Position numbers and translations under genes: made by a program. The notes below the pieces were generated by a model that saw only the letters and a list, made by a program, of their open reading frames with translations, was not told where the DNA came from and did not search any database. A stretch of DNA of 64,000 bases from Chitinophaga sp. 180180018-3 (GTDB lineage Bacteria > Bacteroidota > Bacteroidia > Chitinophagales > Chitinophagaceae), in NCBI RefSeq assembly GCF_037893185.1, contig NZ_CP140772.1:3348001-3412000 (forward strand), given 5' to 3'. Below, piece by piece: positions 47,272 to 55,277 of the stretch (positions are counted from its first letter, which is position 1; every line of letters starts with the position of its first letter).

Positions 47272-47721
47272 ATGATAGCAATATTCAATAAATTCAGGAT
47301 AGGATTAAGCTCAATATATGTACTCTTGGCAATCCTCACAGCTTCGGTTACGTTGGTATCTTGTAGCAAAGACGATGAACTCGAAATACAGAACGATTTC
47401 CCTTTTGAGGTCAAAGTAATGCCTGTACCCAAAGATGTTGCCAGTGGGCAGACCGTAGAGATACGGATTACCATACAGCGAACAGGCAATTACAGCAATA
47501 CGCAATATTTTCTCCGCTACTTCCAATTTGACGGTCAAGGCACATTGCGGTATTATGACGAACCACCGTATTTGCCAAACGATTTGTATTCGTTGCCAAC
47601 GGAGCAGTTCCGGTTGTATTACACTTCGTCATCTACCGTATCACAATCCTTTGAGGTTTGGATTTCGGATAACTTCGGTAACGAAAAGCAGTTGAGCTTT
47701 CAGTTCAACAGTAGTGATTAA
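47272..47721 (+). CDS. traQ: Conjugal transfer lipoprotein TraQ (DUF3872)
   Basis: A 149-residue predicted lipoprotein: N-terminal hydrophobic stretch ending in LVSC (lipid-modified Cys about 31), then beta-rich sequence (FPFEVKVMPVPKDVASGQTV). Matches DUF3872/TraQ. No TraP primase gene lies between traO and traQ. It is the last tra gene before a terminator. Confidence 0.85.
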   Translation: MIAIFNKFRIGLSSIYVLLAILTASVTLVSCSKDDELEIQNDFPFEVKVMPVPKDVASGQTVEIRITIQRTGNYSNTQYFLRYFQFDGQGTLRYYDEPPYLPNDLYSLPTEQFRLYYTSSSTVSQSFEVWISDNFGNEKQLSFQFNSSD

Positions 47722-47739
47722 TGCTACTTATATAAAAGC

Positions 47740-47765
47740 AAAACCGACTGTTACAGGTCGGTTTT
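47740..47765 (+). terminator. Terminator of the tra operon
   Basis: Stem AAAACCGAC / GTCGGTTTT (47740-47748 / 47757-47765) with an 8-nt loop, followed by TTGCTTTT, 19 nt past the traQ stop. Confidence 0.85.
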
Positions 47766-47832
47766 TTGCTTTTCAGCTTTCGGTGTACGTTGTTTTTTGT
47801 TTAAATTTACTTGAATTATAATCTTAACGGGT

Positions 47833-48114
47833 ATGGATACAGTTACGGCTCAATTGGTGTTTGGTATTATTGTTATCGTTATTGCGATAGTGCTTATTTA
47901 TTGGATAAACCGCAGGAAATTTTACAGGCGTAATGGTATGGGTGCAGAGGGATTTTCGAGTTTTGAAGCATCTGTATTTACCCGTTTTATAGAACGTATC
48001 GGCAAATGGATTGCCTATGCTTTAATTGTTGTCGGTATTGTCTGTATATGGACTTACAGCCAAATGAAAAAGGAAAAGGAACTGCAAAAAGTGGAGATAC
48101 AAAACCCTCGATAA
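47833..48114 (+). CDS. Small two-helix membrane protein
   Basis: A 93-residue protein of unknown function with membrane helices at about residues 8-26 (LVFGIIVIVIAIVLIYWI) and 58-76 (WIAYALIVVGIVCIWTYS), a basic segment between them (NRRKFYRR) and a charged tail. It sits alone between the tra terminator and the HEPN-type gene. Similar small proteins are seen next to tra operons in related ICEs. Confidence 0.7.
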   Translation: MDTVTAQLVFGIIVIVIAIVLIYWINRRKFYRRNGMGAEGFSSFEASVFTRFIERIGKWIAYALIVVGIVCIWTYSQMKKEKELQKVEIQNPR

Positions 48115-48131
48115 TCAATCTGCTCATTCAA

Positions 48132-48171
48132 GTTGCCACTTAAGATATTTGTATAATTTTGTAGTATCTTA
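48132..48171 (+). promoter_or_regulatory. Promoter with inverted repeat before HEPN-type gene
   Basis: TAATTTTG (48154-48161) matches the -7 consensus; a weak TTG lies about 20 nt upstream. A perfect 7-bp inverted repeat, TAAGATA (48141-48147) / TATCTTA (48165-48171), flanks the -7 box as an operator would. Confidence 0.55.
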
Positions 48172-48198
48172 AACAGCTTTAGGCAAAATATAATTTGA

Positions 48199-49488
48199 AT
48201 GAAACTACGAATTGAAAATTGGATTGATAATAATAATTTTTCAGAAGATGTAAATGTACTATTTACAGATGCCGTTACTTGCTATAAAGCTGGAGCGAAT
48301 AGAGCCTCATTATTATTTTCATATTTGGCTTTTCTGACGATACTGAAGGAAAGAATAATTGGAGGAACTAAACCAAACTTATTTCCCCAAGGGGAATGGG
48401 ACAAAATAATCTCAAAATTACAAAATGAAGACTTGTGGGAAGCAAGTGTATTTGATGCAACTCAACAACAAGAAAAAACTGACCAGACTACAAAAGAACG
48501 CACTAAAGACCCAATATTTAACCTTAATGACAATCTACGATTACAAATAAAATATTGGAAAGATAGAAGGAATGACTGCGCTCATTACAAGGATAATATT
48601 ATAGACACTTTTCATATTGAGGCTTTTTGGGCATTTATAGAGAGTAATATGTCCAAAATAACAATAGAGGGTGGAATGCAATCTCTGATAAATAAAATTC
48701 ATAAACATTTTGACCCAACTATTACTCCACCGGATAAAGACATTTCTCCATTAATTCAAGAGATTGAATTTTCAGTAGAAAGGTCAAAATTGAAACATTT
48801 TTGGGAAGCATTATTAAATAATGGAGAATGGGATTTCGACTTATCTATAAGGAAAGAGGAACTAATTAGTAAAAGTTTAGAGGTAAATAAAGGTTTTGTA
48901 AACGATAGTTTGATTGCTATTGTCAAAGCCAATAAGTATTATTTAAAAGACTTTCTGTCGAACCATCCTGATAAAATTTTGAGCTTTAATTTTAATGAGG
49001 AAGAAGTCCGAAAATTTTGGAAAACACAATTAACTTCTTGCAACAACATTTTAGGATTATATACTTCTTTTTTAAGAAATGGTTTAATCCCACAAAATGA
49101 AATAGCAGAAGCAAATAAAACTATATTAAATGCTATAAGAGAATATTCTCCAACCATCAATGAGCATCAGATATTATCAGGAAATGGCATCTTAGATACT
49201 TTTAAACAAGTGATTTTAAACAACATTAGTTTTATTGGGTATAAGTCATATTTATGGGTAAACGATAGAGCTGATATTATTTCCGGAATAATCAAAAATT
49301 GCCCGTCCGATAAGGATATAATTATGAGATTAGTTGAGCACTATAATCAACGAGATAATTCTGATTGGTTATTGGAAAGATTTAATAATATATTTATTGA
49401 TGGTAGTACCATTACCATTGAATATAAAAATATTTTGCAAACTGATAATGTAGAGATACCAGAGAAATTAAAAAAATACTTTGCTTAA
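48199..49488 (+). CDS. HEPN-type protein with RNxxxH motif (putative defence RNase)
   Basis: A 429-residue protein. The N-terminal 150 residues look like a HEPN domain: helix FTDAVTCYKAGANRASLLFSY and then RNDCAH (Arg124-Asn125...His129), the Rx4-6H catalytic motif of HEPN ribonucleases. The C-terminal 280 residues are helical and unrecognised. It is a single-gene unit with its own promoter, operator-like repeat and terminator, more AT-rich than the flanking ICE genes. No antitoxin gene is adjacent. A role in phage defence or as a self-contained toxin is inference. Confidence 0.72.
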   Translation: MKLRIENWIDNNNFSEDVNVLFTDAVTCYKAGANRASLLFSYLAFLTILKERIIGGTKPNLFPQGEWDKIISKLQNEDLWEASVFDATQQQEKTDQTTKERTKDPIFNLNDNLRLQIKYWKDRRNDCAHYKDNIIDTFHIEAFWAFIESNMSKITIEGGMQSLINKIHKHFDPTITPPDKDISPLIQEIEFSVERSKLKHFWEALLNNGEWDFDLSIRKEELISKSLEVNKGFVNDSLIAIVKANKYYLKDFLSNHPDKILSFNFNEEEVRKFWKTQLTSCNNILGLYTSFLRNGLIPQNEIAEANKTILNAIREYSPTINEHQILSGNGILDTFKQVILNNISFIGYKSYLWVNDRADIISGIIKNCPSDKDIIMRLVEHYNQRDNSDWLLERFNNIFIDGSTITIEYKNILQTDNVEIPEKLKKYFA

Positions 49489-49509
49489 ATATTGTGAATA
49501 AGCAATATC

Positions 49510-49539
49510 AAATCGGATAGCCAAAAGGTTATCCGATTT
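49510..49539 (+). terminator. Terminator after HEPN-type gene
   Basis: Stem of 13 bp with one G-T pair (49510-49522 / 49527-49539), AAAA loop, followed by TTTTG. Confidence 0.85.
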
Positions 49540-49562
49540 TTTGTTTACAGAGGTAGTAAACC

Positions 49563-49595
49563 GCCAAACACTACCTTTCAACGCCAATCAATACT
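49563..49595 (+). promoter_or_regulatory. Phased double motif upstream of HTH pair
   Basis: GCCAAACACTACC (49563-49575) and GCCAATCAATACT (49583-49595): 20-bp period, TTTCAAC spacer as in the traA copy (TTTGAAC). The first HTH gene starts 64 nt further. Confidence 0.62.
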
Positions 49596-49658
49596 ACATT
49601 TTCCAACCCTGTAACACCCCTTAATATCTTCGACTTCCACAGAAAAAATGAGCAAAAA

Positions 49659-49970
49659 ATGGAAGTTATCGCAATACAAAAATCCGCATTGGACGGAATG
49701 AAAAATGAGCTAAGGGAAATTTTGGAAATGACCGAAAATGCTGTACGGAAATACACGCCGATTTTCAAAGAAGAGCAATGGCTCGACAACCAGGAAGTGT
49801 GTTTGATGATGAACATTACCAAACGGACTTTGCAGACCTATAAGGACAAAGGCTTATTGCCATATTCCAAACTGAACCGCAAGAATTATTATAAACGCTC
49901 GGACGTACAGGCTTTACTCGAAGCCGGACAGCCGTACAATACCAACGACAATGGATTTACTGACGAATGA
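49659..49970 (+). CDS. Helix-turn-helix (excisionase/MerR-like) protein
   Basis: A 103-residue protein with an N-terminal helix and a C-terminal HTH_17-type domain (LDNQEVCLMMNITKRTLQTYK, then NRKNYYKRSDV). It is paralogous to the pair at 1207-1877 and overlaps the next gene by 20 nt. A candidate excisionase or operon regulator. Confidence 0.78.
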   Translation: MEVIAIQKSALDGMKNELREILEMTENAVRKYTPIFKEEQWLDNQEVCLMMNITKRTLQTYKDKGLLPYSKLNRKNYYKRSDVQALLEAGQPYNTNDNGFTDE

Positions 49971-50250
49971 AACGGAAGAAATCATCGCCCATCAGGAAAT
50001 GATAATGCAGTTGAGAAACCGTATTGAAGAAATATTGAAAAACTACCGTCCTGTAATGAACGGAGAAATATACTTGTCGGGCGAAGATGTATGCAAGCTG
50101 CTCCATATCAGCAAACGGACTTTACAGCAATACCGTGACGATAATATCCTGCCGTTTATACAAATTGGGGGCAAGATAATCTATAAGGAAAGTGATATTC
50201 TGACCGTCTTAGAACAGAACTATATAGCCAATGACAGACATTGCTTGTAA
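49951..50250 (+). CDS. Helix-turn-helix (excisionase/MerR-like) protein
   Basis: A 99-residue paralogue of the preceding gene (SGEDVCKLLHISKRTLQQYR, then GKIIYKESDI). It is the second member of an overlapping pair, which suggests that the two work together. Confidence 0.78.
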   Translation: MDLLTNETEEIIAHQEMIMQLRNRIEEILKNYRPVMNGEIYLSGEDVCKLLHISKRTLQQYRDDNILPFIQIGGKIIYKESDILTVLEQNYIANDRHCL

Positions 50251-50342
50251 TTAATTTTGTTCTGACTATGTTTCAACGGAAGGACTTTAGTATATTTGCT
50301 ATGTAAAATATAACAATACTTAAAGTGTTTTTGCTTTAGGTC

Positions 50343-50460
50343 TTGGTACTGAAAACTGGTAATTTTTTGTATCCCCAAGACAATAAGTAAGAACGCTCAC
50401 GTCATAGGCGTGGGCGCTCGCTTATTCGGGGATTAAGGCGTACCAGTGCCTCAGTATCGG
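50343..50460 (+). ncRNA. Long nested hairpin, candidate structured RNA
   Basis: Five stems are nested in order: 50345-50352/50451-50458 (8 bp, one G-T), 50355-50361/50441-50447 (ACTGGTA/TACCAGT), 50371-50376/50428-50433 (ATCCCC/GGGGAT), 50382-50387/50421-50426 (AATAAG/CTTATT), and 50394-50401/50409-50416 (CGCTCACG/CGTGGGCG with a 7-nt loop). About 35 bp in total. A further hairpin with a T8 loop follows (50473-50497). It lies upstream of the receiver-domain gene. It could be a small RNA, leader or DNA-level site; no known class was recognised. Confidence 0.5.
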
Positions 50461-50524
50461 TAAGTGTGGTTGCCTGCGCTTCTTTTTTTTGTGCAGGGCT
50501 ACATCAACTCAAAAAAGTAATGAT

Positions 50525-50974
50525 ATGGAAACTGGTACAGCACAAAAAAAAATTACCCTCGCCTTTATCAATGATAAAAGCCCGATTTTGGATTTGACCT
50601 GCAACGACCTCGCTGCTTCAGGAATTGAAGTATCGTTCCGCTCTGAAAACATTGAAGACGGACTATCCCAATTATCAGCATTAAAAACACTCCCCAACGT
50701 TTGTATTATTGACCTTGATTTTTACAATAAGAATGTGCTGGCACAGCTTCAAGAATTGAGAACACAATATCCAACCATTAACCTGATTGCACATAATGAT
50801 ATTGATGCAGAAAAAGCCGTAAAACCTCTTTTGGAAATTGGTTTTACAGGTTATTTGCTCATTGGTAGCGATACGGACGATTTTAAAAAAGCTATTGATG
50901 TTGTTACCAATGGCGGTAGATATTTTAGTGTGGGAGTAGCGGAAATTGCACAGGAATATTTCAGTAATAAGTAA
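50525..50974 (+). CDS. Receiver-domain (response-regulator-like) protein
   Basis: About 149 residues from ATG 50525. A single REC domain: KITLAFINDKSP start, candidate phospho-acceptor Asp in VCIIDLDFYN, GFTGYLL and a terminal helix (FKKAIDVVTNGGRYFS). There is no DNA-binding output domain and no adjacent histidine kinase. It may act by protein contact, or its partner is elsewhere. It follows the long nested hairpin. Confidence 0.75.
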   Translation: METGTAQKKITLAFINDKSPILDLTCNDLAASGIEVSFRSENIEDGLSQLSALKTLPNVCIIDLDFYNKNVLAQLQELRTQYPTINLIAHNDIDAEKAVKPLLEIGFTGYLLIGSDTDDFKKAIDVVTNGGRYFSVGVAEIAQEYFSNK

Positions 50975-51252
50975 CGTTCCGATTATAATAGTATAAAATA
51001 TCTGTTCTAATCAAGCGGCGTTCTTTTGCTTCTTTTCTTTGGTCGCTTATGTGAAAAGAAAAGAAGTCATTGCATACCTAATCATTGGGATAATGAATAT
51101 CCCACACAATAATGTCGCAACCTGTTTGGTAAAAGGTAGAGAAAGGAAATTGTGTAGCGGTGCATTTTGACAAAGGGGTTGCACCGATTTGATGCAAAAA
51201 GACTGTCCCGACCATCGGGAGGATCTGTCTTTTTGCCGCCCGACTTTTCGGG
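50975..51252. repeat. Intergenic cluster of inverted repeats
   Basis: No gene. Three hairpins: CTTCTTTTCTTT/AAAGAAAAGAAG (51029-51040/51055-51066), a CGGTGCA/TGCACCG repeat near 51158-51182, and GCAAAAAGAC/GTCTTTTTGC (51194-51203/51227-51236) with an internal CCCG/CGGG. They lie between converging genes and may serve as terminators for both strands. Confidence 0.5.
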
Positions 51253-52059
51253 TCAGGCGACTTTTATCGGGTGGGTGCGGAAATCTTTCAGATTGTGAAA
51301 AAATCCTTTGTATTCAGTCATTCCCCTGCGAAATAAGTTCCACAGCAAAGAACAACCCATTTGGGTTAATGAGGAATTGATAAACAAGTCCTGGTGTTCC
51401 AACGCTTCGGCAAGTGAGCAACTTGGCGTGTTATCCTCTTGTTCGGATTGCTTCAGCAATTCGCCAAATTCATCGGTAACAAATGGCAGGCTTGCCACCG
51501 TTTGGTATTTCTCTGAATTGGGTTGCTTTATCTCTCCGATAGTAGATAGTAGCACTTGTCCTGTATCTTGGCTGTTGCCAAAATCCAACCAATATTTCGG
51601 CTCATCTTGGTAGTGTCTGCGGTAACTTATTTCTTTAAGAATTTCAGCAACGCCAAACCTCGCCTGTACATTGTCCACACAAGTAATAGTAATGATTGCC
51701 CTTGCTTTTTCGGGTATTCTGCCAAACTTGTCCTTTTCAAATTTTACCGTTTCGGCTTTCCAATTTGTACCGATGCAACGATTGATACGGTTTATCAATG
51801 CAACCGATTTGTACAATCCTGTTTCACTTTCAAAAAAACGCTGTCTGCCTAAATTGGCACTCGTGATAACATCATCATCCCAAAGGCGGACTTGCAACCC
51901 TGCGTGTCCCAACGCTATCAAGCTCTCGTTTATTTCCATTAAAGCGGTCAATACTTTTGAGCCTGTGCCACCTGCCCCGATAAGGTTTACCGAAATTGGG
52001 TTTGTCGGATTGAGCAGATAATTGTCCGTAAAATGGATTGCTGTTTTTGCTGTATTCAT
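51253..52059 (-). CDS. PRTRC system ThiF-family protein
   Basis: A 268-residue E1/ThiF-type adenylyltransferase fold: VNLIGAGGTGSKVLTALMEI (nucleotide-binding loop, about residues 23-42), RLWDDDVITSANLGRQRFF, and TCVDNVQARFGVAE. A member of the PRTRC gene set, whose biological role is not established. ATG 52059 shares a base with the upstream stop; a GTG one codon earlier is possible. Confidence 0.88.
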   Translation of the reverse strand: MNTAKTAIHFTDNYLLNPTNPISVNLIGAGGTGSKVLTALMEINESLIALGHAGLQVRLWDDDVITSANLGRQRFFESETGLYKSVALINRINRCIGTNWKAETVKFEKDKFGRIPEKARAIITITCVDNVQARFGVAEILKEISYRRHYQDEPKYWLDFGNSQDTGQVLLSTIGEIKQPNSEKYQTVASLPFVTDEFGELLKQSEQEDNTPSCSLAEALEHQDLFINSSLTQMGCSLLWNLFRRGMTEYKGFFHNLKDFRTHPIKVA

Positions 52060-52781
52060 CACAATAGATTTTTAAGGGTTTTGTTATTCTTTTTTAATAC
52101 TTCTTTCGGAAAAGGTTTATCAGTATTGATAAGGTCTTTCCAAAGGTTTACAATGTTTTTTTTCGTGAGGTTCTCGCATAATGAATGGCTGAAATAGGAA
52201 TTGAAAAAATAATGTTCCCACGCCTGTATAAATTCCTCAACCGAAGTCGAATTTTTAATGTCAATACTAACAGTACCCATACATACATTGCCCTTTTCAT
52301 AGATATTGAAGAAAGGAACGTAATGCAATGGCGTTTTCTCGGTGGGTCTTCTGTCGTTTGCCAAAGCAAATACAGTAAGACTGCTTTTGCTCGCTAACCA
52401 AAGCATTGGCGGTACTTGTGCCTTTCCGTTGGGTATGCCCAAACTATCTACAAAATACAGTTGCCTTTGCTTTGATTTGGTGTACCAAAGTACCGCACCA
52501 TTTTCTGCACTCTGATTGATATGCAAAATGTTTGTCGGCAAAATTCCCTTTGGCTTTAAAAAGGCTTTATTCTTTTCTTCATCGGTCTGTAAAGCCATTG
52601 ATAATACGTTGGCTTCTTTTACTGTCAATGGGTGGGCATTGGTAGGCGTTCCGTTGCTATCCATATCGAAATGCTCCACGTACATTGCTGTATCTGTTCC
52701 TTTGGTTTCATAGAAAACCAAAGCGGATTTTGGATAGTACAATGTGCCGAAATCTTTGGTTATGTTGTTTATGGTGTTCAT
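52059..52781 (-). CDS. PRTRC system protein B
   Basis: A 240-residue protein matching the PRTRC B type (ALVFYETKGTDTAMYVEHFDM; PPMLWLASKS...). No catalytic motif is recognised. It overlaps the genes on both sides by 1-4 nt, so translation is coupled through the cluster. Confidence 0.82.
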   Translation of the reverse strand: MNTINNITKDFGTLYYPKSALVFYETKGTDTAMYVEHFDMDSNGTPTNAHPLTVKEANVLSMALQTDEEKNKAFLKPKGILPTNILHINQSAENGAVLWYTKSKQRQLYFVDSLGIPNGKAQVPPMLWLASKSSLTVFALANDRRPTEKTPLHYVPFFNIYEKGNVCMGTVSIDIKNSTSVEEFIQAWEHYFFNSYFSHSLCENLTKKNIVNLWKDLINTDKPFPKEVLKKNNKTLKNLL

Positions 52782-53944
52782 TTTTCTGTTGTTTTATAGT
52801 CATACAATAGAGTGCATAGGTCGTCCAATAAGGTAAACAGGCGGTTTTCAAAATCAAGGTTGTTTGTCTTTATTTTGCTTCCGTCAAAGGCTTTGCAAAT
52901 GGTCGGTTCTTCCAATACTCCGCACTCGTTAAACTCGTTGTTGATGCTTTCTTTAAGGCTTTCATATAACCAACCTTTGGTATCGGAAATAAAAGAGATA
53001 TACTTTTCCATTCCGATTGCTTCATTTTCGTAATCATCATTATAGGGGTCTTCTTCGGGCAATGGTGCATTTCTGAAAATGGTTGCGTTCGGATATTCCG
53101 TATAAAGGACAAAAGCATTACAAGCTATCTGCCAACATTCCCTGTCGAATGTATCAAGGCTTTTAAATCGGCTCAAACGCTGTTCAAATACCTTTAGATT
53201 GATACGGTTAAATAGCTTTTGTTCTATATTGTCGCCAATATATTCGGCATTTCTCAACTCACTTTTATACGTTTCGGTTTCGTCTGTTTCATCATCCTGT
53301 TCTACCCAATCTTTATGCGTTTCATACAACCAATACAAATAGCTGTCTTCCTGCCTGTAATACGGTACATCGGCAATATGGTACAGATAACTGCATACCG
53401 ATAAAAGTACCTGTGCGGTCTTTTTACGTTTCGGGTCTTTGAGCATTTTAAAGAGTGGTGCAATAGGAATATAATACAAGGTTGTACCTACATTATACCT
53501 TTCCTCGCTCACAAAAAAGGTTTTCTTACTATCCTGTACCAATTTGAAACTATCCCAATTTATGTTGGTACGTTTTACTTTGGTTTCCATATCCCACATA
53601 GACAATGTTATATTGTATGGAAAATCAAAATCTTTGGTCTGCATTGGCTCAATGCTGTAATGTTCAGCAAGTCGGGAAAGGGACTTGTAAAAATCCCTCT
53701 CCGTTTTCTGACAAGCCTGTACGGATTGTGCTATTTTCAGTTTAGGCAGAAACGTACACTTTAGAATACCATTGGTAGCATTGCTATTGGTACGGATTTC
53801 TGTTTGTCTTTCTGCACTTGGTTTGCGTCCTTTGGTCTTTGTAGCCAATTTGCGAACTCGCCCAACTGTCGGTGTAACTGCTGTTGTCGTTTCTGTTCGG
53901 GTATGCTGATTGTTCCCGATATGATATTGCGTTGCATAATTCAT
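52778..53944 (-). CDS. PRTRC-cluster protein of unknown function (possible F)
   Basis: A 388-residue soluble protein with a basic N-terminal 55 residues and a large alpha/beta body rich in aromatic and acidic residues. It occupies the place between PRTRC B and C where a large hypothetical or protein F is found; assignment to F is not certain. Overlaps the B gene by 4 nt. Confidence 0.65.
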   Translation of the reverse strand: MNYATQYHIGNNQHTRTETTTAVTPTVGRVRKLATKTKGRKPSAERQTEIRTNSNATNGILKCTFLPKLKIAQSVQACQKTERDFYKSLSRLAEHYSIEPMQTKDFDFPYNITLSMWDMETKVKRTNINWDSFKLVQDSKKTFFVSEERYNVGTTLYYIPIAPLFKMLKDPKRKKTAQVLLSVCSYLYHIADVPYYRQEDSYLYWLYETHKDWVEQDDETDETETYKSELRNAEYIGDNIEQKLFNRINLKVFEQRLSRFKSLDTFDRECWQIACNAFVLYTEYPNATIFRNAPLPEEDPYNDDYENEAIGMEKYISFISDTKGWLYESLKESINNEFNECGVLEEPTICKAFDGSKIKTNNLDFENRLFTLLDDLCTLLYDYKTTEK

Positions 53945-53961
53945 CGTTTTATAATTTTTGT

Positions 53962-54180
53962 TTAACCTTTCGTACCCATTACGCTTTCAAATTTGTACTC
54001 TACCGCATCATCTTTGATTTGCGGTGCGGATGCTTTTGCTGTTGTCAAAATCGGGTACATATTGGCGTAAAAATTCATTACGGCTTCCACGCTCCAACGT
54101 GGTTCTGGGTCGGTCAGTCTGATGTCCTGTCCTTTATCATTGAGGATAAATACTCGCTCTAATTGGGTTGCTAATAACAT
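53962..54180 (-). CDS. PRTRC system protein C
   Basis: A 72-residue protein matching PRTRC C: LERVFILNDKGQDIRLTDPE then WSVEAVMNFYANMYPILTTA, ending in a beta strand (VEYKFESVMGTKG). It has a ubiquitin-like length and a C-terminal Gly, of possible interest beside a ThiF-type protein. 17 nt before the 388-residue protein gene. Confidence 0.88.
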   Translation of the reverse strand: MLLATQLERVFILNDKGQDIRLTDPEPRWSVEAVMNFYANMYPILTTAKASAPQIKDDAVEYKFESVMGTKG

Positions 54181-54198
54181 AATGGTCGTTTTTAAGTG

Positions 54199-54807
54199 TT
54201 AATACTGTTCTTCTTCGTCCGCTTCATCAATAGGATAATCGGCAGTAACTTCTTCCTCTTTTTGCGGTTCGGGTTTTGCTTCTTCCATTGCCCCGAAAAG
54301 GCTTGGTGTGGCAAACTTGTCGGACAATGATGTTTTACGCTTGCGTATCTCGTCCGCTTTTTCGGGGAACTCCGTTATATCGGGTACTTTCATCCACGCA
54401 TCACGGAACTTGCCCTCTTTCTCCAACTCGTCAGCCTTTGCCATAGCATCTTTAAACTTCTTGTCTTTGGCTTCTTTTTCCTTTTTCTCCTTTTCGGCTT
54501 TTTCTTTCTCGATTGCCGATTGCTTTTTAACTTCTTCCAATTGCTTTAAGAATTTCTCCATATCCACCATTAAGCCCGATACCTTTTGTATAGGTGTGGT
54601 TATCTGCTCAAAAAATCCCTCGTCAAACTCTTGGGGCGTGGCGTTAAATGTCAATGGGGGAATACCGTTTTTGGCACTATCTCCGCATTGTTCGTTGTTG
54701 AGCAATACTGTTACGATTAAGTTGCTTTCTATTCCTTTTGAAATGTTCAGTTGTAAAACTCCTGTAAAGTCCAACTGCTGTATCTGATTGAAAAAATTTG
54801 TGTTCAT
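54199..54807 (-). CDS. PRTRC system protein E
   Basis: A 202-residue acidic protein. The N-terminal domain (NQIQQLDFTGVLQLNISKGI) is followed by a long lysine/glutamate coiled coil (about 90-130) and a short C-terminal domain with a poly-acidic end. Matches PRTRC E by sequence style and position. Confidence 0.82.
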   Translation of the reverse strand: MNTNFFNQIQQLDFTGVLQLNISKGIESNLIVTVLLNNEQCGDSAKNGIPPLTFNATPQEFDEGFFEQITTPIQKVSGLMVDMEKFLKQLEEVKKQSAIEKEKAEKEKKEKEAKDKKFKDAMAKADELEKEGKFRDAWMKVPDITEFPEKADEIRKRKTSLSDKFATPSLFGAMEEAKPEPQKEEEVTADYPIDEADEEEQY

Positions 54808-54811
54808 TGTT

Positions 54812-55060
54812 CTAAAATTTTAAAGTTTCGTCTAATCGTTTTTTGATTGTTGTCAGTTTCTCAAACATATCCGTCCAATAGGCTTTTAGCTTTTTGTCGA
54901 ACTCTGAAAAACTTTTGTCCTCGTGTCGGTACTCTTTATATTGCCTTGCCATTTTAATGGCTTCTTTAAGGTTCGTTATCTCAATGGGGCAACCGTTCAA
55001 ATCTGTTACTTGCATAGCTTTATGAGTGTGGTTTTTCAGCGGTATAAACTCCATTTTCAT
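54812..55060 (-). CDS. Small hypothetical protein in PRTRC cluster
   Basis: About 82 residues, start taken at ATG 55060 (55054 and 55015 also possible; a TTG at 55069 is less likely). FIPLKNHTHKAMQVTDLNG is followed by basic helices (IKMARQYKEYRHEDKSF). No family recognised. It overlaps the upstream small gene if the longer start is used. Confidence 0.6.
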   Translation of the reverse strand: MKMEFIPLKNHTHKAMQVTDLNGCPIEITNLKEAIKMARQYKEYRHEDKSFSEFDKKLKAYWTDMFEKLTTIKKRLDETLKF

Positions 55061-55226
55061 AATAGCCAAATAGCTGTTCCCAAAGTCGTATTAGGCTATT
55101 GGTATCTACATAGAAATACTCGGTTCTACTGCAATAGATGATGTAAATAGCTTCGTCTTTGTATTGTGTTTCAAGGCTCTTGTCTTTAGCCATACTTTTT
55201 GCTTCCTCTATTGTTTTTGCTTTCAT
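55020..55226 (-). CDS. Small hypothetical protein in PRTRC cluster
   Basis: A 68-residue protein (KTIEEAKSMAKDKSLETQYK... YIIYCSRTEYFYVD...). The alternating charged and aromatic pattern suggests a compact alpha/beta fold. Not recognised. It lies between the DUF932 gene and the PRTRC genes, on the same strand. Confidence 0.6.
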   Translation of the reverse strand: MKAKTIEEAKSMAKDKSLETQYKDEAIYIIYCSRTEYFYVDTNSLIRLWEQLFGYYENGVYTAEKPHS

Positions 55227-55277
55227 ATCCGTTGTTTTATAAGGCTACCACCGATTAAGGCGGTAGCCTGTTGTTAT

